A stretch of 64,000 bases of DNA. Source: Comamonadaceae bacterium (GTDB taxonomy: Bacteria > Pseudomonadota > Gammaproteobacteria > Burkholderiales > Burkholderiaceae_C). The notes under the pieces were generated by a model. The model was given only the letters and a program-made list of their open reading frames with translations. It made no database searches and had not been told where the DNA came from. The stretch is from positions 61,716-125,715 of the forward strand of contig JAIXPL010000009.1 in the NCBI GenBank assembly GCA_027486255.1. Direction: 5' to 3'. This document shows, one piece after another, positions 46,334-54,472 of this stretch (the stretch's first letter is position 1; the number at the start of each line of letters is the position of its first letter). A program made the translations under genes and the position numbers.

Positions 46334-47557
46334 TCAGCCTGCTGCGGGTAACAGAGTGCGCAACGGCTGCGCGGGATCGGCGATGCGTTCGGGCGTGGGC
46401 TGGACGCCGGCCTCCAGCAGCTTGCGCGCAACCATGAAGTCGGCCGGCGCATTGACCGCCTCGGCGCAGCGCAACAGTTCCTTCTGGAAGTGAAACAAAC
46501 TGAAACTGCTGGGTTGGGCGCCGGCACGCCGCACGGTGCGCACCGGGCCGGGGTCCAGCAGGCCCACCATCTGCAAGCGCATGCCGCCCTGCTCGGACCA
46601 GAACCAGGGCACAGGCTGGTACGGCTGCGGTGGCCCGCCCAGCAGCGTAGCCGCTGCCACGCGGGCCTGGTCCTGCGCGTTCTGAATGGACTCCAACCGC
46701 AAGTCGGCGCCGCGCCAGCCAAAGCGGGTGCAGTCGCCGATGGCCAGGATCTGCGGGTCGCTGGTGCGCTGCAGGGCATCGACCACGATGCCGTCGGAGC
46801 AGGCCAAACCGGCAGACTCGGCCAGCTCGGTGTTGGGCTGCGCGCCGATGGCCAGCAGCAACTGATCGACCGCGTGCGCACCCGAGGTACCTTCCAACCG
46901 GACCAGTCGTTGGTGGCTGAAGCTGGGGGCGCCCACTTCCGCCAGCAGTTCGATGCGGATGCCGGCGGCCCGGTGCTGCTCGAGCACATGCGCGGACAGG
47001 GCCTCGGAAACGGCCCGGCCCATCAGGCGCGGACCCGTTTCGAGGACCGTCACCGGCTTTCCCAGGACAGCGCAGGTAGCCGCAACCTCCAGGCCGATGA
47101 ACCCACCGCCCAGAATGGTGAGCGAGCGGCAGGCCGCCAAGGCTTCGCGCAGGGCGCGCGCGTCCTGCGCGCTGCGCAGTACATGGACATTGGACGCTGA
47201 AGGCCAGCCGGGCAGACGACGTGCGCGTGCGCCAGTCGCCAGCACCAGCTGGCCGTAGGCCAGGCTGCGGCCCGAGCGCAGGCCTAGGCTGCGGGCCTGC
47301 CGGTCCAAGGAATTGACGGGATCGTCCAGGAAGCACTGCACGCCGGCCGCGGCAAACCAAGCAGCATCGCGCAGCGGCTGCGCCGGCTCGTCAGGTTTTT
47401 TCAGGAAGGCCTTGGACAGAGGCGGACGTTGGTAGGGCAGCGCGTCTTCTTCGCCGACCAGATACACACGCGGCCCCTGACCGGCGTCAACAAGACTGGT
47501 GCAAAGCGCCATCCCAGCATGCCCGGCACCCACGATCACGATAGGGTCCGCACTCAT
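46334..47557 (-). CDS. FAD-dependent ferredoxin reductase of the P450 system
   Basis: This 407-residue flavoprotein transfers electrons from NADH to the ferredoxin. It has an N-terminal FAD motif VGAGHAG (9-15), the YQRPPLSK segment (42-49), an NAD motif LGGGFIG (149-155), and the flavin motif LAIGDCT (271-277), as in putidaredoxin and palustrisredoxin reductases. It overlaps the MarR gene by four bases and is the last gene of the nine-gene operon. Confidence 0.92.
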   Translation of the reverse strand: MSADPIVIVGAGHAGMALCTSLVDAGQGPRVYLVGEEDALPYQRPPLSKAFLKKPDEPAQPLRDAAWFAAAGVQCFLDDPVNSLDRQARSLGLRSGRSLAYGQLVLATGARARRLPGWPSASNVHVLRSAQDARALREALAACRSLTILGGGFIGLEVAATCAVLGKPVTVLETGPRLMGRAVSEALSAHVLEQHRAAGIRIELLAEVGAPSFSHQRLVRLEGTSGAHAVDQLLLAIGAQPNTELAESAGLACSDGIVVDALQRTSDPQILAIGDCTRFGWRGADLRLESIQNAQDQARVAAATLLGGPPQPYQPVPWFWSEQGGMRLQMVGLLDPGPVRTVRRAGAQPSSFSLFHFQKELLRCAEAVNAPADFMVARKLLEAGVQPTPERIADPAQPLRTLLPAAG

Positions 47558-48108
47558 AGCTGACCTTTGTTAGCGCCTAGCCGGTTGACGCGTTTGCGCT
47601 GCGCCTGGGGATGGCGCTGGTGCAAGTAGCGTCGAGTAGCCTCCTCGACCGCCGGAAGATTGTCGTGCAAGCGGCGCAGCAGATCGAGCAGCGCCTCCCG
47701 CTCCTTGGGGGACAGAGGGGACAGCAGGGCGCGTTCGCGCTCAAGGGCCAGCTCGCGAATCTCGTCGTGCAGGGCCTGGCCCTTGGCCGTGATGCTGGCT
47801 AGACGCAAGCGGCCGTCGTTCACATCCAGGCCAATGGTGATCAACCCATCGGACTGCATGCGCTTGAAGGCCCGGCTGGCCGAGGCCTTATCCATGCCGA
47901 TCACCCGGCAGGCGTGCTGAGCTGACAAGGTGCGCTCAATGGCCAGCAGCACCAACAGGCGCCAAGTTTCGATCCCTGTGCCGAAGGCTGTGAGGTAAGC
48001 CTGCGAAGCACCGCCCGAGAGCTTGTTAGAAATCCACGTGAGATACCCCGGCACATAGCGGTCGAGGTCGATCCGCGCCGAGGCGCGCGCGACCTGAGCG
48101 GCCTTCAT
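47554..48108 (-). CDS. MarR-family regulator of the island operon
   Basis: This 184-residue winged-helix protein has MarR-type helices: CRVIGMDKASASRAFKRMQSDGLITI as the recognition region, followed by a beta wing with DVNDGRLRLASIT. MarR proteins often respond to aromatic acids. It overlaps the ferredoxin gene and the reductase gene by four bases each, so it is locked inside the catabolic operon and would be made in proportion to it. The chosen start begins MKAAQVARAS. Confidence 0.88.
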   Translation of the reverse strand: MKAAQVARASARIDLDRYVPGYLTWISNKLSGGASQAYLTAFGTGIETWRLLVLLAIERTLSAQHACRVIGMDKASASRAFKRMQSDGLITIGLDVNDGRLRLASITAKGQALHDEIRELALERERALLSPLSPKEREALLDLLRRLHDNLPAVEEATRRYLHQRHPQAQRKRVNRLGANKGQL

Positions 48109-48428
48109 TGCTGGCTGGCTGGCATCCGCAGCACCAGCCCGTTGAGCTCTGCGTGGACCTTGATCTGGCAGGACAGCCGGCTTTGCGGCAGGCGCTCGCT
48201 CGAGGTGCACTCTAGCATTTCGAGCTCGTTAGACAGTGGCGGCTGGACCTTGTCCAGCCAGGCCGGATCGATGTAGACGTGACAGGTGGCGCACATGGCC
48301 GAGCCACCGCACTCGCCAACGATGCCCCGCACGCCTGCGGCCACCGCTGCCTGCATGACGCTATGACCTTGCGGGACGTGCAGCTCGCTGCGCTGGCCTT
48401 CGTGAGTGATTAGATAAATGACAGGCAT
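48105..48428 (-). CDS. [2Fe-2S] ferredoxin of the P450 system
   Basis: This 107-residue adrenodoxin/putidaredoxin-type ferredoxin has cluster ligands Cys40, Cys46, Cys49 and Cys87 (C-x5-C-x2-C-x37-C). It follows the P450 gene by 17 bases and overlaps marR by four. It should carry electrons singly from the reductase to the P450. The ATG at 48428 gives MPVIYLITHEGQ; an upstream TTG is less likely. Confidence 0.93.
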   Translation of the reverse strand: MPVIYLITHEGQRSELHVPQGHSVMQAAVAAGVRGIVGECGGSAMCATCHVYIDPAWLDKVQPPLSNELEMLECTSSERLPQSRLSCQIKVHAELNGLVLRMPASQQ

Positions 48429-48445
48429 GGCAAAAAAGTTAGCGA

Positions 48446-49672
48446 TCAAGGAGGGATTAAACGGAGGGGTAGTGAAGCCAATGCGCGCAGGGTGTTGTTC
48501 AAACGGCGCGTGGGCTCACCCGCCAATTCGATGTGGGCAAAACGCTTAGCGATACCCGCAAGGATGAGCTCGCCCTCTAACCGAGCCACCACCTGACCTA
48601 CGCAGCCGTGGATGCCCGAGCCAAACGCCATGTGGCCGGTGGGCCGGCGGCCGATGTCAAAACGATCGGGGTCCGGCCACTGGCGCTCGTCGCGGTTGGC
48701 GGCGGCCAGTACGGTCAGCACCTTGGAGCCGGCGGGGATCGGAGTCCCCATCAGTTCCACCCCGCGAGAGGTAGTGCGGAAAAAAGTCTGCACGGCCGAC
48801 TCGTAGCGCAGAGATTCCTCGAAGGCCTGGCGCGCCAGACCGGGATCGGCGTGGAGCCTGGCATAGGCCTCGGGGTTGGTGGCAAGGCACCACAAGGCGT
48901 TGCCGATGCCATTGACCGTGGTGTCCACGCCCGCCGAAAGGAAAGATCGCACCAGCATGGGCGCCTCGTCCTGACTGATCTCGCCGGCGTCGGCGGCCTG
49001 GTAAATCTGGTCGCCCAAGCCACCGGGGCGCAGCATGGCTCGCTGGCAGTGAGCCATGATCCAGGCCGTCACCGGCTGCACCTTCTCGGCCGAACGGATC
49101 AGCCGTTCGTTGCGCGGGCCGAAGGCGTTGAAAATCATGTCGCCGTAAAGCAGCAGGTTCTCCCGTCCGTCGGATCCCAAGCCCACAGCGTCGGGGAAAA
49201 CCTTGAGCGGATAGGCCTCGGCGATACGCGTGACGCCGTCAACGGTCTCGCCGCGGCGGGCCGCCTCGAGTACGCCGTCTAGCAGACGGTCGGCCTCCTG
49301 CGAAAAACTTTCTCGGATCTGAGCGACGGTGCGAGGCGACAGAATGCGCGAAAGAATAGTTCGCGCGCGGGTGTGGTTGGGCGGGTCCGCCTCCAGGATC
49401 AGGCTCTTGGGCCGAAAGGGTGGCTCCTTGTTGAAGTTGGCAAGTCCCACGCCCGCCGAAGAGATGTAGTTCTCGTGATCGTTGAGGACATGACGCACCG
49501 GCTCATGGCGGCCGGTGACATAGATACCGTACTTGGGCATCCACACCACGGGGCCCGCCGCGCGCAGGCGCTCATGGTAGGGATATGGGTCGGCAAGCAG
49601 CGCGTTGGAAAACGGATCGACGTCCAGCACGGGCACGCCTGCGGGGGCGGCTGGCATGGTGTCAGTAGTCAT
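48446..49672 (-). CDS. Cytochrome P450, CYP199A-like (para-substituted benzoate O-demethylase)
   Basis: This 408-residue P450 has heme Cys357 (FGSGIHGCVGQ), ExxR (Glu286/Arg289), and the acid-alcohol pair Asp250-Thr251. It resembles CYP199A2/A4 of Rhodopseudomonas, which demethylate 4-methoxybenzoate to 4-hydroxybenzoate. Residues I recall as substrate contacts in CYP199A4 have counterparts: Arg87 and Ser90 (FRPKSL), Phe181 and Phe184 (FNAF), Arg242, Ser243 and Ser246 (RSFLSAG), and Phe297. The fit rests on memory of that family. GGAG lies seven bases before the ATG. Ferredoxin and reductase genes follow. Confidence 0.9.
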   Translation of the reverse strand: MTTDTMPAAPAGVPVLDVDPFSNALLADPYPYHERLRAAGPVVWMPKYGIYVTGRHEPVRHVLNDHENYISSAGVGLANFNKEPPFRPKSLILEADPPNHTRARTILSRILSPRTVAQIRESFSQEADRLLDGVLEAARRGETVDGVTRIAEAYPLKVFPDAVGLGSDGRENLLLYGDMIFNAFGPRNERLIRSAEKVQPVTAWIMAHCQRAMLRPGGLGDQIYQAADAGEISQDEAPMLVRSFLSAGVDTTVNGIGNALWCLATNPEAYARLHADPGLARQAFEESLRYESAVQTFFRTTSRGVELMGTPIPAGSKVLTVLAAANRDERQWPDPDRFDIGRRPTGHMAFGSGIHGCVGQVVARLEGELILAGIAKRFAHIELAGEPTRRLNNTLRALASLPLRLIPP

Positions 49673-49693
49673 GTGAAAGCTCCATCTATAGAT

Positions 49694-50404
49694 TCAGTGG
49701 GCACCCGCGACACCCACATAGCGCTCGAGCAACTCGGGCCGCGCGCTCAGGCTGTGGCAGGCTTCGCGGTGAACCACGGCGCCGCGCTCGAGCACGATGG
49801 CCTGCTGCGCAAAGCGCAGCGCCGCCTCGACCTTTTGCTCGACGAGCACCACGGCCACGCCGGTCTGGCTGGCCAGCCGGGTGAAAGCTGCCATGAGCTC
49901 CTGGCAGATGATGGGCGCCAGCCCCTCCAGCGGCTCGTCGCGCAGCAGACGCCGCGGCTGGCCCAACAGCGTGCGTGCGACGCTGAGCATCTGCTGCTCT
50001 CCGCCGGAGAGCTGGCTACCGCCATTGCGCCGGCGTTCAGCCAGGCGCGGAAAGAGCTCATAGGCCTCCTGCACGTAGCGGACCGGTCGGCCCTTGAGCC
50101 CGGTGACCAGATTTTCCTCCACCGTGAGCGAGGGAAAGATGTCGCGCGTCTGCGGCACATAGCCCAGACCCGCCAGCGCGCGCGCGCCAGGCCCGGTCTG
50201 GCCCAGGGGGCGGCCCTCCAGACGCACTGTGCCCCGGCGCACGTCGGCCAGCCCCATCAAGGCCTTGAGCAGTGTGGTCTTACCCACACCGTTGCGGCCA
50301 ATCAAGGCCAGTCGCTCGCCGGGCTCAACGGCCAACTCAATACCGTGCAGCACCTGCACCGGGCCGTAGCCGGCGTGCAGGTCATTGACTTCCAGCAAAG
50401 CCAT
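49694..50404 (-). CDS. Liv-type ABC transporter ATP-binding protein (LivF family), island
   Basis: This 236-residue ATPase has Walker A GRNGVGKTT and signature LSGGEQQMLSVARTL. Walker B is LLRDEPLEGLAP, with an arginine replacing a hydrophobic residue just before the aspartate. The catalytic glutamate is kept. The arginine is odd in the buried Walker B strand and could weaken the subunit, although the neighbour LivG-type ATPase is normal. It starts three bases after the LivG-type gene. Confidence 0.9.
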   Translation of the reverse strand: MALLEVNDLHAGYGPVQVLHGIELAVEPGERLALIGRNGVGKTTLLKALMGLADVRRGTVRLEGRPLGQTGPGARALAGLGYVPQTRDIFPSLTVEENLVTGLKGRPVRYVQEAYELFPRLAERRRNGGSQLSGGEQQMLSVARTLLGQPRRLLRDEPLEGLAPIICQELMAAFTRLASQTGVAVVLVEQKVEAALRFAQQAIVLERGAVVHREACHSLSARPELLERYVGVAGAH

Positions 50405-50407
50405 GCT

Positions 50408-51157
50408 TTAGCCCTCCTCGCCCAGATAGGCCGCGCGCACAGCAGGGTGGAGACGGATATCTGCAGGGCTGCCCTCGGCCAACACCGCGCCTTCGGCCAG
50501 TACCATCATGCGGTCGGCGAAATTGAAGACCAGGTCCATGTCGTGCTCGATCATGAGAATCGCCAAGTCGGCGGGCAGACTGTCCAGCGCCTGGAGCACC
50601 ACCTGGCGCTCACCGGAGGGCACGCCCGCCATGGGCTCGTCGAGCAGCAGCACGCGCGGGCGCAAGGCCATGGCCAGCGCGATCTCCACCAAGCGCTGCT
50701 CGCCATAAGCCAGCTCCACGGGGGCGCGGGCAGCCAGCGCATCCATGCGCAGGGACTGCAAGATGCTCTGGGCCTCACCCTGCACTGCGCTGTAACTGCC
50801 AAGCGGCCGCCAGAGTCTGCCGATGGAACCCTCGCGTTCGTGAATAGCCATTTCCACCTGCAGCCGCACCGGCAAGGTGGGTGCAAGCTGGGTAATCTGG
50901 AAAGTGCGCACCAGGCCGCGCTTGACCCGCTGGGCCTGACTTAACGCGCTCACATCCTCGCCGGCTAGGCATACGCTGCCAGCGCTGGGTGCCAGCACGC
51001 CGGTGATGAGGTTGATAAGGGTGGTCTTACCCGCGCCGTTGGGCCCGATCAGACCGACCTTGTCCCCCGCCTGGAGGCGCAAGTTGATGTCGCGGGTGAC
51101 CTGCAAGCCACCAAAGGACTTGCGCAGCTGCCGGGTCTCGAGCAGCGGCGCACTCAT
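50408..51157 (-). CDS. Liv-type ABC transporter ATP-binding protein (LivG family), island
   Basis: This 249-residue ATPase has Walker A GPNGAGKTT, Walker B LLLDEPMAGVPSGE and IEHDMDLVF. It overlaps the LivM-type gene by four bases (ATGA), indicating coupling. It is paralogous to the subunit encoded at 15.2 kb. Confidence 0.92.
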   Translation of the reverse strand: MSAPLLETRQLRKSFGGLQVTRDINLRLQAGDKVGLIGPNGAGKTTLINLITGVLAPSAGSVCLAGEDVSALSQAQRVKRGLVRTFQITQLAPTLPVRLQVEMAIHEREGSIGRLWRPLGSYSAVQGEAQSILQSLRMDALAARAPVELAYGEQRLVEIALAMALRPRVLLLDEPMAGVPSGERQVVLQALDSLPADLAILMIEHDMDLVFNFADRMMVLAEGAVLAEGSPADIRLHPAVRAAYLGEEG

Positions 51158-52149
51158 GAGGACGCTCTCGCCGGCGAAGCCGCGCGCCTGAACACCTGCA
51201 GCCGCCGCGCCAATTCCTGGCCCCAGCGCTCGCGCGGCACCAGCACCATGGTCACCAATATTCCGCCAATGATGAACAACCAATGATAGGGGTTCAACGT
51301 GGAGGCCCAGTGGTGGATGCTGGCAAAGACCACCGTGCCCACCAGCGCGCCCCACAGGTTACCGGCACCGCCCAGCACCAGCATCACCAGGGCCTCGGCC
51401 GAAAGTTCAAAGCCCAGGGTATCAAGGCCAACGATCTGCGCCACCTGGGCGGCCAGCGCACCAGAGATGCCCGCGAACGCGCCAGCGATGGTGTAGAGCT
51501 TGAGCAGCTGCCAGCGGATGCGCGTGCCCAGAGCCGCCATACGCTGGCGGTTCTGATGGATACCCACACAGGCCAGGCCAAAGGGCGACGCCATCAGCCT
51601 GCGCATCAGCCACAGGCTGATGAACATCACGACAAAGCAGTAGACAAAGGCCACCCGGCCCTGCAGGTCAAACGATGCCAAGCCCAAGATTTTGCTTATG
51701 GTGAATCCAGAGAGTCCATCATCGCCGCCCGTCCACTGGCGCAGCTTGCTCGCCAGATTCTGCGCGATCTGACTGATGGCGATGGTCAGCATCAAAAAGG
51801 TCAGGCCCTCGTAGCGCAGCAGAAAAAGGCCGCTCAAGAACGCCAACAGCGCACCCGCACAAGCACCGGCCAGCAGGCCCAGCAAAGGGTTGCCCGTCAG
51901 GTGCATGGCCAGCAGCCCAGCCGCGTAGGCGCCCACGCCATACATGGCCGAATGACCTAGCGTGGCCAGCCCGCCATAGCCAACCACCAAGTCCAGTGAC
52001 ATCACGAAGATGGCCAAAGCCGCAATTCGCGCGGCCATGGGCAGCTGGTCTGGGAATACAAAATAGATCAACAGCGCCAAGCACAGCAAGGCCGCATAGG
52101 GCAGCACCTGGCGCCACAGCGGCGAGGCATGAAGGGACAGGCCAGTCAT
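51154..52149 (-). CDS. Liv-type ABC transporter permease (LivM family), island
   Basis: This 331-residue multi-helix membrane protein has LDLVVGYGGLATLGHSAMYGVGAY and GGAGNLWGALVG. It follows the LivH-type permease by 18 bases. With it, it forms the channel of the island importer. Confidence 0.92.
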   Translation of the reverse strand: MTGLSLHASPLWRQVLPYAALLCLALLIYFVFPDQLPMAARIAALAIFVMSLDLVVGYGGLATLGHSAMYGVGAYAAGLLAMHLTGNPLLGLLAGACAGALLAFLSGLFLLRYEGLTFLMLTIAISQIAQNLASKLRQWTGGDDGLSGFTISKILGLASFDLQGRVAFVYCFVVMFISLWLMRRLMASPFGLACVGIHQNRQRMAALGTRIRWQLLKLYTIAGAFAGISGALAAQVAQIVGLDTLGFELSAEALVMLVLGGAGNLWGALVGTVVFASIHHWASTLNPYHWLFIIGGILVTMVLVPRERWGQELARRLQVFRRAASPARASS

Positions 52150-52167
52150 GGGGGCAGCGCCAAGTGT

Positions 52168-53034
52168 TCAGGTGCTCCGGGCCACCAGCAGCCCCTGCGG
52201 GCGCCAGGCCAGGAAAAGCGCCATGGACAGGAAAAAAAACAAGCTTCCCCAGTCTGAGGCCAGGTACTTGCTCGCGGTCTCAATGGTGCCCAAGGCCAGG
52301 GCTGCCACTGCAGAACCGGTGATGCTGCCCATACCGCCCACGGCTACCACCACCAACACGAGCACCAGGTACTTGATGGGGTAGTAGGGCTCCAGGGGCA
52401 TGAGCTCGGCGCCCAGGATCCCGCCCAGCCCGGCCAGGGCAGCACCCGCGCCAAAGGTCAGCGCATAAACCCACTGCACCGGAATACCTAAAGCGGCAGC
52501 AGCACCTGTATTGTCCACCGTGGCGCGCAACCAGATGCCAAAGCGCGAGCGCCCAAGCACCCAGGCGCTCAGCAGCAGCACCGCCAGGCCCGCGGCGATG
52601 ACCAGCAGGCGCTGCGCCGGCAAAGTGCGGATGCCCAGATCGACCGGCGTCTTGAGCCAGCCGGGCAGAGGGATGAGCTGCACCTCAGGGCCCGCAAACA
52701 GATTGGCGGTGGCCACGAAGAGAAAGGTCAGACCGATGGTGAAGAGCACCTGCTGCAACTCGCTGAGCCGGTAGAGACGGCGCAGTACCAGGGCCTCCAG
52801 CAGCATGCCGAGCAATCCAGTGAGGACCACCGCCGCCAGAGCGCCCCAGGCATACGGCCAGCCCTGCGCGCCCACCAGCCAGGCGGCCAGGTAGCCACCT
52901 GTCATGGCAAAGGCACCATGGGCCAGATTCACGAAGCGCATTAGCCCCAAGGTGACCGACAGACCCACCGCAATGATGAACAGCACCATGCCGTAAGCGA
53001 TGCCATCGATCAAGATGTTGGCCAGCAAAGTCAC
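52168..53034 (-). CDS. Liv-type ABC transporter permease (LivH family), island
   Basis: This 288-residue membrane protein begins with DGIAYGMVLFIIAVGLSVTLGLM, includes NLAHGAFAMTGGY, and ends in WRPQGLL. It starts 26 bases after the binding-protein gene; cluster 1 instead has a stable stem-loop at this point. Confidence 0.92.
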   Translation of the reverse strand: MTLLANILIDGIAYGMVLFIIAVGLSVTLGLMRFVNLAHGAFAMTGGYLAAWLVGAQGWPYAWGALAAVVLTGLLGMLLEALVLRRLYRLSELQQVLFTIGLTFLFVATANLFAGPEVQLIPLPGWLKTPVDLGIRTLPAQRLLVIAAGLAVLLLSAWVLGRSRFGIWLRATVDNTGAAAALGIPVQWVYALTFGAGAALAGLGGILGAELMPLEPYYPIKYLVLVLVVVAVGGMGSITGSAVAALALGTIETASKYLASDWGSLFFFLSMALFLAWRPQGLLVARST

Positions 53035-53060
53035 GCCGTCCCCCAGGGTCTGATCATCGC

Positions 53061-54230
53061 TTACTTGGCCAAGCCGTGGTCGGGCTGGGCCGGGAAGGTC
53101 TGCACTTCCTTGTTGATGAGCAGACCGCCTGGGCCTTTTTCAACGACACGCAGATAGACGTTCTGCGTGATATGGCGGGTGTTGGGGTCGATAGAGACCG
53201 GCCCGCGCGGGCTTTCCCATTTGAGCGTCTTAGCCGCAGCCATAGCCTTGTCCCCGTCGCGCTTACCGCCAGTGGCCTCGATCATCTTGTGAATCACATA
53301 CATGCCATCCCAGGCGCCCACGGTGGCGTAGTTGATGACCGCCTCCTTGTTTTGCTTGTTCACGGCGGCCACAAAGGCTTTGTTGGCGGCGCTGTCGCGC
53401 GCGCCAGAATAGTGGAACAGGGTCGTCAGGCCCAGGGCGCCGTCGCCGAACTTTTGCAGGTCGAACTCGTCGGTCTCGGCCGTGCCCAGGAACTCAATGC
53501 CGGCTTGGCGCAGGCCGTTTTCCTGGTAGGCCTTCACAAACCCCAGGTTAGGCGGTCCACCGGGCAAGAACACATAGACGGCTTGTGCGCCGCTGGCCTT
53601 GATGCGCTGGGCAAATGGCGCGAAGTCGGTGGTGCGCACCGGCATGCGGATGGACTCGGTGACCTGGCCGCCGAGCTTGCTGAACTCGGCCTTGAAGGCA
53701 GTCTCAGCATCGATGCCTGGAGCATAGTCCGATACAGCCGTGACCACGCGCTTGTAGCCCTTTTTGGCCGCATGCTGCGCCGCCGGCACCGTAACTTGCC
53801 ACAGTGTATAGCTGGTGCGGATGTAGAAGTCGGACCTGGTGGTGATGTCGCTGGTGGCGGCATTGAAGATCACCATGGGGGTCTTCGACTCCTGGATGAC
53901 AGGCGCCACCGCCGACGCATTGGGCGAGAAGACAATCCCACCGATGTAATCCACTTTGTCCTTGACAACCAATTCCTGCGCCAGGGTGCGTGTGTTGGCC
54001 GGGTTAGGGCCGCCCTCGTCGCGCCAGACGAACTCGATGTTCTGGCCGGCGAGCTTGCCGCCCTGGCTAGCCACGTAAGCCTCGGCGCCAGCCTTGAACA
54101 AGGTACCGTAGTGCGCAAAAGGCCCCGAGAAGGGCGCAATGATGCCCACCTTAACGGTCTGGGCCTGAGCGGCGCCGACCATGCCCGCCGCCAGCAAGGC
54201 GGCGCCCAACCATTTTGTCCTCATACCCAT
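53061..54230 (-). CDS. ABC transporter substrate-binding protein, Liv type, island
   Basis: This 389-residue periplasmic protein has a signal peptide (to about residue 23, ending AQAQ) and a Liv-type binding fold (VKVGIIAPFSGPFAHYG). It is the first gene of the island operon; AGGAGA lies five bases before the ATG. Given the P450 downstream, it may bind a methoxybenzoate. It is clearly related to the cluster 1 binding protein, sharing SKTPMV and a similar C terminus. Confidence 0.9.
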   Translation of the reverse strand: MGMRTKWLGAALLAAGMVGAAQAQTVKVGIIAPFSGPFAHYGTLFKAGAEAYVASQGGKLAGQNIEFVWRDEGGPNPANTRTLAQELVVKDKVDYIGGIVFSPNASAVAPVIQESKTPMVIFNAATSDITTRSDFYIRTSYTLWQVTVPAAQHAAKKGYKRVVTAVSDYAPGIDAETAFKAEFSKLGGQVTESIRMPVRTTDFAPFAQRIKASGAQAVYVFLPGGPPNLGFVKAYQENGLRQAGIEFLGTAETDEFDLQKFGDGALGLTTLFHYSGARDSAANKAFVAAVNKQNKEAVINYATVGAWDGMYVIHKMIEATGGKRDGDKAMAAAKTLKWESPRGPVSIDPNTRHITQNVYLRVVEKGPGGLLINKEVQTFPAQPDHGLAK

Positions 54231-54277
54231 GCGTGTCTCCTGCTCGTTTAAGTTCGCAAACGCTTATTGCGCCCGCG

Positions 54278-54310
54278 TGTACAACTGTCATCTCCAGATG
54301 GTTGACATGT
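54278..54310. promoter_or_regulatory. Palindrome cluster upstream of the island operon
   Basis: TGTACA (54278-54283), CATCTCCAGATG (54289-54300, 5-bp arms) and ACATGT (54305-54310) lie within 33 bases, about 50 bases before the operon start. They are candidate sites for the MarR regulator encoded in the operon. Confidence 0.4.
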
Positions 54311-54366
54311 CTACTAGTGGAAATACCAAGCATTCCCGAGTAAGCAAAAAACCAGCCGCTCTGATT

Positions 54367-54417
54367 TTCTTGGTGAACACCACCGGCCGCATGCCCGGGC
54401 GCTTCGTCTTCGCTTAA
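54367..54417 (+). pseudogene. Remnant of the histidine phosphatase 3' end
   Basis: The reading is FLVNTTGRMPGRFVFA then a stop, against FLVDTTGRMRGRFMFA in the intact gene at 46124. Nothing upstream continues the phosphatase, so it is a 16-codon fragment. It is 7 bases from the MFS stop, the same spacing as in the left copy. Confidence 0.88.
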
Positions 54418-54472
54418 GTGGTCTTCAGAGCGGCGGCGCCGGATGCCGCGTGCGAGCAAAACTGGCGATGGC
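54367..54472. repeat. Right 106-bp direct repeat bounding the P450 island
   Basis: This copy aligns gap-free to 46124-46229 and contains the 38-base identical core at 54423-54460. It holds a fragment of the phosphatase C terminus and the end of the intact MFS gene. Confidence 0.92.

Larger units (their letters stand above)
46218..54422. mobile_element. Putative genomic island: P450 O-demethylation and uptake module
   Basis: About 8.2 kb of nine co-directional genes lies between the 38-base identical cores of two direct repeats. No integrase, transposase or tRNA was seen. The repeats consist of gene 3' ends, so the arrangement resembles integration of a circle carrying the same phosphatase/MFS junction from a related genome by one crossover. 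The two copies differ at 13 of 106 positions, which argues against a recent simple duplication. From 46230 to 46333 I see no gene. Confidence 0.7.

Noticed and set aside
46182-47360. 392-codon minus-strand frame ending in ASFARTRHPAPPL
   Set aside because: Only the last 15 codons are MFS-related; the rest is out of frame inside the ferredoxin reductase.
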